Of a stretch of 64,000 bases of DNA, positions 55,879 to 64,000 are shown in pieces. How positions within the stretch are numbered: position 1 is the first letter of the stretch; each line of letters opens with the position of its first letter. Made by a program: the position numbers and the translations under genes. Origin of the DNA: Rattus norvegicus (lineage: Eukaryota > Chordata > Mammalia > Rodentia > Muridae); NCBI RefSeq assembly GCF_036323735.1, contig NC_086034.1, forward strand, positions 38,758,439-38,822,438. Direction: 5' to 3'. A model generated the notes under the pieces. That model saw only the letters and a list, made by a program, of their open reading frames with translations. It did no database searches and was not told the origin of the DNA.

Positions 55879-55967
55879 GGGGTTGGGGATTTAGCTCAGT
55901 GGTAAAGCCTAGCAAGCACAAGTCCCTGGGTTTGATCCCCAGCTCCGAAAAAAAGAAAAGAAAAAAA
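55879..55967 (+). repeat. ID SINE with 15-bp TSD and internal 7-bp loss
   Basis: The ID body 'ggggttggggatttagctca' continues 'gtggtaaagcctagcaagca'. It lacks about 7 nt relative to the ID at 3,583 within the region just after the A box. B-box-like 'gggtttgatcccc' is intact. The perfect 15-mer ataaaatgaattgga lies at 55,864-55,878 and 55,968-55,982. Confidence 0.95.
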
Positions 55968-56872
55968 ATAAAATGAATTGGACAGTGTTTCTTATGTTTC
56001 AGTTTTATGGAATAATTTTGGGACTATTGGCATTAACTCCTCTTTGAAAGCCTCGTAGAATTCTGTAAGAAAATCAACTGGCTCTGGGCTTTTTTTTTTT
56101 TTCCTGAGATTCCTTTAATTACTTCATTTATTTTACTATGGATTATAGGTTTGTTTACATTGCTTATGTGATCTTGATTTTAACTTTAACTTTGTTAAGT
56201 GGCATGTGCTGAGAAAATGATTTTTTTTTTGTATTTGTGGGACTTGTGTCTCAGTATGTGGTCAGTTATGGAGAAAGTTCCAAGAAATTCAGAGAAGAGG
56301 TGTATGCTTTTGTGTTTGGATAATAACTTTCTGATAGGTCCCCTTGGTTAAAAATTAAGTTAGGTACAACATTTCTTTAGTTTTTGTCTCAAAGAGCTGT
56401 CATTGGATAGAGTTGGGTATTGAAACCTCCCACTAAGGGTCAGTATATGATTTATGTTGTCCTAATAGCTTTTTTGCAAACTTGGATGTCTTTGTATTTG
56501 CAGCATAGATGTTAAGAATTAAATTATCCTCTTGGTGGATTTTGCCTTTGATGAGTATGCAGTGCCCTTCCCTATCTCTTCTGATTAGTTTTGGTGTAAA
56601 GTATGTTTTGTCAGATATCAAAATGGCTATATCCTCTTGCTTCTTATGTCCATTTGCTTGGAATATATTCTTCTATTATTTACCCTGAGGTGATGTCTAT
56701 TCTTGATGTGGAGGTATATCTTGGATGCAGCAGGATGGATCCTGTTTTTGCATTCATTCTATTATTCTGTATCTTTTTATTTGGGAACTAAGACCATTGA
56801 TGTTGAGAATATCTATGAATGGTGTTGATTCCTATTTTTCTGTTGTTGCTGTTGTTATTGTGTTCATGTGTT

Positions 56873-56876
<4 letters not shown>

Positions 56877-56927
<51 letters not shown>

Positions 56928-56928
56928 A
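56877..56928. repeat. (TG)n microsatellite
   Basis: About 25 dinucleotides inside old L1 sequence. Confidence 0.97.
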
Positions 56929-57825
56929 CGTGTGTGTTCTCTGTTTTGATTTGTTAGTCTGGAATTATTTCCTGGATTTTTTTGGAGGTAGTCAACCTCC
57001 TTAGGTTGGAGTTTTTTCCTATTGCCTTCTGTAGGGCTGCATTTGTAGAAGGACATTACCTAAGTTTGGTTTTATCATGGAATATCTTATTTTCTTCATC
57101 TATTGTATTTGAAAGCTTTGTTGGGCATAGTACTCTAGGCTGATATTTGTTGTCTCTTAGAGTTTGCACTACTTCTACTCATGCCGTCTTGTCTTTCAAA
57201 GTCTCAAGTCTTTGTTGAGAAGTCAGGTGTAATTCCAATAGGCTCACCATTATGTAACTTGGTCCTTTTTCCTTTGCATATTTTAATATTCTTTTTCTGG
57301 TCTATATGTTTAGTGTTTTGATTATTATATCCTGATGCTAAGTTCTTTTCCGGTCCAGTATATTTGGTGATGTGTGGCATCATCTCCTTTAGTTTAGAAA
57401 AAACTTTTTCAATTTTTTCTTAGAAATATTTTGTGCCTTTTACCTGAATTTTTTCTTTCCTCTATTCTTACTATTTTAAGTTGTGGTCTTTTCACAGTGT
57501 CTCAGATTTCCTAGTGTTTTGTGCAAGGTTTCTTTTTTTCTTTGTTTGAGTGAGATATCTGTTTCTTCTATCACATCTTCAATGCCTGAGACTCTTTCAT
57601 CTCTTGTTTTCATTTGTGAGGCTTTTTTTCAACTTCCTAGATTTTTTTTTAATTTTCAGATTCCCTCTGTTTGTGTTTTCTTCGTTGATTCTATTATCAC
57701 TTTCAAGTCTTGTACAATTTTATTCATTTCCTTCTACTGTTTTTACTCTCTTAGTTTTCTTTAAGGGATTCATTCATTTCCTGTTCCAGGACCCCTATCA
57801 CATTCATAAAGACTATTTTAAGATT

Positions 57826-57901
57826 GTTGTCTGTCTGTCTGTCTTTCTTTCTTCCTCCCTTCCTTTCTTTCTTTCTTCCTCCCTTTCTTCCTTTCTTTCC
57901 T

Positions 57902-57941
<40 letters not shown>

Positions 57942-57950
57942 TCCTTCTTT
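57826..57950. repeat. (CTGT)n/(CTTT)n polypyrimidine tract
   Basis: Mixed tetranucleotides on the plus strand within old L1 ORF1/5' region. The Phe/Leu/Ser-rich frame across it is an artefact. Confidence 0.95.
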
Positions 57951-58748
57951 TTTCCCTTTAGCTATGTTGGAATACTCATGGTCTGTTGTTTGACTCTAGT
58001 TTGGCTGTTACTGATTGTGTTTTTGCACTATTGTTCATTCATTTCAGTTTGGGAAGATTGTAATTCTAGGTGCTGATACCTTGTCTTTGTTTCATGAGTG
58101 TTTTATTCCTGTTGCTTTCTCTGGATATTAGGAAAGTGTCCTGACTTTGTTTTGACTGATAGGGAATTCTTCTGTGATCCTGTTATGTGTGGCCACTGGA
58201 GTGTGTGTCTGTGTATTCAAGCTGATGAGTGGGAGTAGGGTGGGGTGAGGGAATCCACAGGAGTGACGGGAGCAGGGTGTTCTACCAAGATCTGCTTAGA
58301 CTCCTGGGAATTGGGACAGAGAGTGAGAAGAGGCCACAGCAGGAAGTCTGCTACAGAGCTGGGGATGAGACTAGGAGAATGGACTTGGAGAAATGGAGGG
58401 AGAGGTGAAGATCTGCAGTTACATTACGTGCTTCCCTGGATGAAGTGACCTGAGGGTTCAGACGAATTGTCTAGCTGAGTTGAAGGCTGAGATAAAGCAA
58501 TCAGTTGTGGGGAGGGAGGTAGGAGAGGAACATTTGTGTTATTACTCTCCACCCCCACCTCAGATTGGGAAGAGGGCAAGGAGGAAAGGGAGGTCTGCTG
58601 CAGAACTGGAGTAAGAGTGGAGGATTTGGAGAGAAGGGAGGATTGATGATGATCTACAGTTAGCCTACCTGTTTCCTTGCTCAGAGCCATGTCTGTGTTT
58701 CTTTCTGAGGAATATGGAAATCTATAAGACCTGTTTAAATGATTTCAC

Positions 58749-58751
<3 letters not shown>

Positions 58752-58789
<38 letters not shown>

Positions 58790-58830
58790 CCTATTTATCT
58801 ATCTATCACCTATCTATCTATCAATCATCC
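58752..58830. repeat. (TATC)n microsatellite
   Basis: About 15 units, then degenerate copies, adjoining a SINE. Confidence 0.96.
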
Positions 58831-58847
58831 ATCTAATGTATGTTTAT

Positions 58848-58995
58848 AATGTATGTTGGCACATATGTAACTTGACATGGATGTAGACATCAGAGGACAA
58901 TATGTGGGAGTCAGGAGTTAGTTGTCTCCTACTCTCAGGTTCCAGGAATCAAACTAAGGCCATCAGGTTTAGTGGTAAGTGTCTTTATTTGAGTC
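58848..58995 (-). repeat. B3 SINE, antisense
   Basis: 'agacatcagaggacaatatgtgggagtcaggagttagttgtctc...caggttccaggaatcaaactaaggccatcaggtttagtggtaagtg' is an inverted B3. Confidence 0.85.
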
Positions 58996-59239
58996 TATGT
59001 TGCCACTTTAAGACCTAATTTTTACAAGAAGAAAAAAAGACTGTTTAATCTCTCCGTGTTTTTGTGAGTCAATAACATAATAGATAATTCATGAATAATA
59101 TATTTGCTTTTATTATAACTGTGTATGGTAATAAAAAGGAACAATTAAACTGTTCTCAACATGTCACCAGCTTTCTTCCATTAGCTTTATAATAAAACTT
59201 GCCCTGTGTTAAACTGAGAGGCTTACGGAAGATGATTCC

Positions 59240-59392
59240 CTCAGGGCACTGTAACACACTCCTGTAATCCAAGGACATGAGAATTGGGAAAAAGAAGACC
59301 AGGAGCTGAAAGCCTGCCTCAGCATCAAACTCAAGATCAGTTTAGACTGGTTAACAGCTCACTCAAAACAGCAAATTCCATCATAAAAAATG
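59240..59392 (+). repeat. Possible old B1/B4 SINE
   Basis: 'ggcactgtaacacactcctgtaatccaaggacatgagaattgggaaaaagaagaccagga' resembles a decayed sense 7SL-type SINE with an A-rich end. Confidence 0.45.
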
Positions 59393-59509
59393 AGAAGATT
59401 TTCTCAGAATATTAGTTATTCTTAAAAACAACTGTATTTTAGAAAGTTTAACCCATTTTCTCTTCTAATAACATGTTCTAAGGTTTTGTGACTTACATGG
59501 ATTTTTTTT

Positions 59510-59955
59510 TTCTTTTTTCTCTTTTAGTTATCGAAATAGATTCTTTTTTTTCATGCAATATACCCTGACCACCATTTCTTTCTCCTCCTTCTACTCCTCC
59601 CAGCTCCCTCACCTTCCTTCTCCCTCATATCATGCCCACTCAGAAAAGAGCAGGCCAAACACAACAAGATACAATAAGACAGGACCAAAGCCCTGTCACT
59701 TAAATAAAAACAAAACAAGAAAACCAAAACAAAAAACCTCCACCCTCCTGTTTAAATAAAGCTTTGAGTTAGGCAGGAAGACTGGAAGGAAGGGGAGTCT
59801 GATCCAGTGACCCAATAGGAAGAAAAGAGTCCCAAGAGCAGGCAAAAGAGTCAGAGACTCATCCGATCCCACTGTTAGGAGTCCCACAGAAACACCAAGC
59901 TAATGCCTGTAATGTATATATAGGACCTTTACCTTTTCCAATTCCTGCCTTTCTA
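59510..59955 (-). mobile_element. Old L1 3' UTR fragment, antisense
   Basis: The segment runs in the inverse order of an Lx-type 3' UTR: 'catgcaatataccctgacca', 'ctactcctcccagctccctcacc', 'cagaaaagagcaggccaaac', 'agagtcagagactcatccga', 'ggagtcccacagaaacacca'. There is no ORF2. Confidence 0.7.
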
Positions 59956-61989
59956 ATTTGTTTGTTTTGTGTGGTTGGTTTTTTGTTTTTGTTTGTTGCT
60001 TTGTTCTTTGCTTGTGAAATTTTCAGTTGAAAAAAGAAATCCGACCCAGGCGAACTTTTCGATGGTATGTATAAAGCAAATAGTTACAGGCAGTCATTCA
60101 TAAATTATGTGCCTGGAGCTGAGACAATGTGTCCTTCCTCTAAGAAGTGGAATAACTATTTAATAACATCCTATTTAAATAAAGCTTTGAGTTGAGCAGG
60201 GTGATTGAAAGTTGCATCTTGCTCTCTAAAGTTGGTCTACAGTAACAGTCAGTAAGTGACATGGTGCATTAAATAATAATAAAAAAAAAAGTGCACCAAC
60301 CCACACTACACTGGGCATGGTGGGTCACATGGCACCAGCGGATTGTTCTCATCTCGGCAGACTCTCTGGCCTGGTGCTCCTAAAATCTCTTATTGCTGTG
60401 TTCCCATGGCGGGTTGCTGCCACGCCAACCCCACGCATCCAAATTCTGCAACTGTCTGAAGTGCTCCGTACCTTTCTCTGGAAGGAAAACACCACACAAT
60501 CTTAGTTCAGACTCAATAGGTAACTCAATTACTGGGCGCAACTACTAACATCCTACTTAGTAAGCCATACTAAATTAAATCCTCCATTGGCAGATCCTGA
60601 TGGATCTGCCATCTAACCAAGGGCCTCTAGTTCGTTACATCTTCTACCCCAAGCTCTATCCCCACTTTCTCTGTATGTCGAAAAAGCCCACAAGTCTCTT
60701 TTCTCTTCCTCTTTTTCCCCTCTGACCTGGAAGTCCCACCTACTCCTTGCCCAGTGATTGAAATTTTTATTCAGTAGGGGAAGGTTCTTGCCACAGTAAC
60801 AAAAACAAAAACAAACAAAATCCAAACCCAAACAAACAAACGAACAAATAAAAAAAAAAACCCTACAACCAGGGAAGTAGGGGACTAGACAATATTTTAT
60901 TGTAGGACTAATTTGGTTCATGGGCACAGCAAATACATCCAGAAGTGCAGGAGTCCTTACGTAGAAGAAATTGCTAACTGAATTATTATGAAGAGGCACT
61001 TTGGAACAAATTCTTCTGTAAATTTTTACTCTCCAAAATGACAATAGATAAGTCAGAAATTTCTTCTTAAGGTTTCTCACAGCAGTGGCCTGATTATGGT
61101 GACTTCTCTTTTGCATAGAACCAATCTTTAAACAGCCTGACATTCATTTTCATCTTTGTTTGACAAGAGTCAGCCTTTCCCTTTTTATTTAAACAGAGAA
61201 TTAGAATATGTTGGGGTAGATGGTCCCCAAATCTTCTAAGAAATGGGTTTTGCCCTATATAGCAAATACATTGCTTTTGATTCTAATTAGCACATAATCA
61301 ATTTGTGCAGTGAAATTCACTACCAAATAGAAATTAGCTGAGGTAGCAAGAGAGAAAAAAAGAGTATGTAATTTTAATAACTAGCATGTGATTGACATTG
61401 TGTTAAGCATTATAAGATTGTTTTATCAGCATGTGAACAAATCCAATGAGGCTAATTTCTTTTCACACACAAGAAAACTGGAAAGCAGCAGGGTGAGGTG
61501 GCTTAGATCATAAAACATGAAGCAAAGGAAAGATATTTAAGCCTGAGTTGATCCTCCTTTGAGCCTACCCTTTTGGTTGCTGCTCTTTGAATTTGGAAGT
61601 GAGCTCAAGCTCAATGTTGAGAAGTAACAACTCACCACCAAGTTGGCCACCTTGTCTCAATTGTTCTTTTGAGATGTATGGATGATTTTATAGTTTTAGG
61701 ACCCAGACTCTGTTTTGGAAGTCACTCAGTTTCAGTCTTTCACTTGCCTTGTCTCTACATTATTAAATTTATATAATATTTACTTTTGGTTGGGGAAGAA
61801 TATTAATTGAAAAACATCACTAACAAAAACACTAAAATACTTAGCACAGAGCTTGTCTTGAATGAGTCTGTGGCTTCTACACAAGCTTGAGGTAATTATT
61901 GCTAAGTATACACTTATAACTAGCACTTAAGTGTATATTTTCAAATTCTGGGTCTATATTATAGAATATATATACATATATTTCACTAT
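59956..61989. other. Unassigned DNA
   Basis: No repeat family is certain. The interval 60,300-60,780 ('ggcagatcctgatggatctgcc', 'tttttattcagtaggggaag') may be an old retroelement edge. The 176-codon minus-strand frame (60,613-61,143) has no recognisable domain and crosses an A/C-rich tract. Confidence 0.4.
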
Positions 61990-62058
61990 AAATTCTATCT
62001 ATCATCTATCTATCATCTATCTATCTGTCATCTATTTAACTCTCTGTCTGTCTATCTG

Positions 62059-62106
<48 letters not shown>

Positions 62107-62124
62107 CTATCTATCTACCTATCT
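61990..62124. repeat. (CTAT)n/(CTGT)n microsatellite
   Basis: More than 25 tetranucleotide units. The Tyr/Leu/Ser/Ile frame is an artefact. Confidence 0.97.
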
Positions 62125-63017
62125 GAGAGAGAGTGTACCTCTTATGAAAAATGGTTAAAATCTACAATTATCCTGTTCTTGGCACTCTTACATTCTGTTT
62201 GAGCTGTCTTATCAGATGTAGTCAGTGTCTTTTTAGGGACCATGGCAAGATGGTGACATGTAGTAGCAACTTGCTTTCTCATCAGATTTCCATAGAGAAC
62301 GACCTCAGGAACTTCATCAACAGATTCATCTGTTGCTTTGTGATTAGCTGCTTTATCACCGAAAGACTTTTACAGATTTAATGGTGTGTCTTTTCTGAAA
62401 TTTCTGTATTCATCCTGCTAAATAATCATAGTTTCTTTTGCAGTGGTAGATTTTTGCTTGTGTGACTTTCATTGCATCAGTGGTATTTATCATTGTCACT
62501 CAGAGAGACCAAGTCTTTCAGTCAAGACACTGCTTTTTTAAAAAACAAACAAACAAACAAAAAAACTATGCACCATGTTTCCCGTTCCTCATTATCTCTC
62601 CTCACCTTTAGCACCAAACAACAATTTATCTGTTTCTTGAGGTGACACTAGATGGTCATTTAGGTATCATACTCTTTTATAAAATACAGCACACATCATG
62701 GTTGAGACTACCAAATGATTTCAAAAATAGTTTCCACACTGTATTTACAGCATAGAACAAAACCTCAGCCAAAACATTCAATGACTAATGCACATGGCTC
62801 TTTCTTAGTGTGAGGCAGCCTGTGGAGCCTGCTCTAGGTGGCTGGTCAGAGCACAAGTGATGCTATTACCTTTTTCTGCTTGTGTGGATGATTTGGACTT
62901 AAGCTGAAAGCATGGTCCAATTTAAGAAGTCTCTTGTTTTCCCTGGAAAATGCTGAACAAATTGTATATCACCATGTTTTTATATTAAATAATGTGTATG
63001 TTTATACATTTGGGCAC
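62125..63017. other. Unassigned unique DNA
   Basis: No recognised element. A short (caaa)n lies at about 62,545. Confidence 0.45.
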
Positions 63018-63110
63018 ATGTGTGTCATGGTGTACATGTGGAGATCAGAGTTTTGGAAGTTAGTTCTTTCCTACCATGTGTGGTGATTTATTCAAAAAGG
63101 TCAGGTCATT
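63018..63110 (-). repeat. Truncated B3-type SINE, antisense
   Basis: 'gtacatgtggagatcagagttttggaagttagttctttcctaccatgtgtggtga' matches the inverted 3' part of B3. Confidence 0.58.
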
Positions 63111-63181
63111 TTATGTCTTTTTTTTCCACTCAAAGTTAGGATTTCAGATGTAAGACTTTGTGATTAAAAATGCTTTCTTTC

Positions 63182-63261
63182 TCTGTGTTTTTCAATCTCT
63201 GCTTGTCTGTCTCTGTCTTTCTGTCTGTCTCTCCCTTTCTCTCTGTCTCTCTGTGTCTGTC

Positions 63262-63337
<76 letters not shown>

Positions 63338-63343
63338 ACACGC
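63182..63343. repeat. Compound (CTGT)n(CT)n(CA)n microsatellite
   Basis: Three adjoining simple-repeat phases. All overlapping frames are artefacts. Confidence 0.97.
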
Positions 63344-64000
63344 CAAGCAAAGTAACACTACACTTTGGAATTTGTTAGGAAAGAAAGAAATCTTTCCTTT
63401 ACTAGAACTTGCAATACTAAAGGGTAAACACTATGAATAAACAGAGCTCCAAATCAAGCTCATGTGGTTCCATGGGAAAGCAGAACAAGGAAGGAAGATG
63501 CAGGCTAACTGAGATCCATCTACTGGTCTCACTAGTTTAAGACTGATAAGCTGTCTAAGAGTTATGAAAGATTTCTAACAATTTTGGAGATTCTGTGTTC
63601 TTGAAGCATCTGGTGAAGCTTGAAGCATCTGTTTGCTTGAACTAAGCTCAAGTGAATCTTCAGCAATCCCTCTAAAATGACTCAGTTTATAAACTGTATT
63701 TCCAGTCTCCACTGGTTAGTGGAATTAAGAACTCTTGCAATGAAGCTTGCTAATTAAAGCTGGCTCATTGGGTATTATAGTCAAACAGAACTGTGTGCGG
63801 TTTTGCTTTTCTATCCTAAGGTATAATAAAGCTTAAGGCTTGGACTTTGCTCATTAGATGTGGTGGTTCACTTGGTTGAATTTTTTTTCCTGTTCTTAAG
63901 TATAATCTTTCACCACAGAGGTTCTAATGTTATTTTATCATGAGGTGAGCTATAGAGTTGCTATACAAGGACTCCCAAAAGAGTAGGACTCAGTCCTATA
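63344..64000. other. Unassigned DNA
   Basis: No recognised repeat. 'gtataataaagcttaagg' near 63,820 contains AATAAA and could be an LTR edge, unproven. Confidence 0.4.

Larger units (their letters stand above)
55968..58690 (-). mobile_element. Old host L1, part 5: rest of ORF2, ORF1 and 5' UTR
   Basis: ORF2 N-terminal endonuclease traces (frame 56,433-56,621: DREGHCILIKGKIHQE, LNIYAANTK) are followed leftward-to-rightward by ORF1 (about 57,080-57,970). A purine-rich 5' UTR runs to about 58,690. Two roughly 245-bp-spaced related units ('gaagtctgctacagagctgg' at 58,343 and 'gaggtctgctgcagaactgg' at 58,590) look like tandem promoter monomers, so the host L1 was essentially full length. (TG)n (56,877-56,928) and a (CTTT)n/(CTGT)n tract (57,826-57,950) have expanded inside it. 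Confidence 0.82.

Noticed and set aside
60613..61143. 176-codon open frame on the minus strand
   Set aside because: No recognisable domain. It crosses an A/C-rich low-complexity tract (Cys/Phe/Val-rich translation) and adjoins unassigned repeat-like DNA, with no splice or promoter evidence. Chance or decayed element is more likely than a gene.

Overview
The window looks like mammalian, gene-poor, murine-rodent nuclear DNA, most likely rat. The evidence is several ID SINEs with short A-rich tails and clean target-site duplications, B1, B3/B2 and B4 SINEs, rodent L1 3' UTRs, URR1-type DNA transposons, an ERVK-type solo LTR and many long (CT)n, (TG)n and (TATC)n tracts. I found no host protein-coding exon, tRNA, rRNA or bacterial-type feature. 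Nearly every open frame lies inside a transposon or a microsatellite.

Layout. Positions 1-3.3 kb hold a B1 and a GC-rich, internally repetitive RMER1-like block. Positions 3.3-34 kb are old unique DNA peppered with SINEs, truncated L1s (6.9-7.9, 8.6-10.1, 15.9-16.5, 20.0-20.9 and 29.1-30.4 kb), a solo LTR (11.0-11.4 kb), and an ERVK env fragment with its 3' LTR (23.2-25.3 kb). The same stretch holds a 185-bp direct duplication (18.70 and 19.48 kb). Positions 34.4-58.7 kb are one old, nearly complete minus-strand L1 opened by successive insertions: a 5'-truncated L1 (36.98-38.54 kb); a full-length-size L1 with a possible 3' transduction (38.54-45.00 kb); a 6.2-kb retrovirus-derived element (45.27-51.50 kb); an internally deleted L1 (52.15-55.61 kb, itself carrying an ID); and another ID (55.88-55.97 kb). 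Positions 58.7-64 kb return to SINEs, microsatellites and unassigned DNA.

The most interesting object is at 45,271-51,500. It has gammaretrovirus-like parts: R-U5, a tRNA-Pro primer-binding site, broken gag, pol and env, a polypurine tract, U3 and R. It has no U3 at its left end and no U5 at its right end. It starts within a couple of bases of the expected cap site, ends at the poly(A) site with about 17 A residues, and is flanked by an 18-bp duplication (17/18 identical) of the L1 it entered. That is the signature of an RNA copied in by L1 machinery (a processed ERV pseudogene), not of a provirus. The body is heavily deleted and frameshifted while the two R copies differ at only one base, so the source transcript was probably already defective, as in VL30-like elements. 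None of the retroelement genes here appears able to make a full protein.
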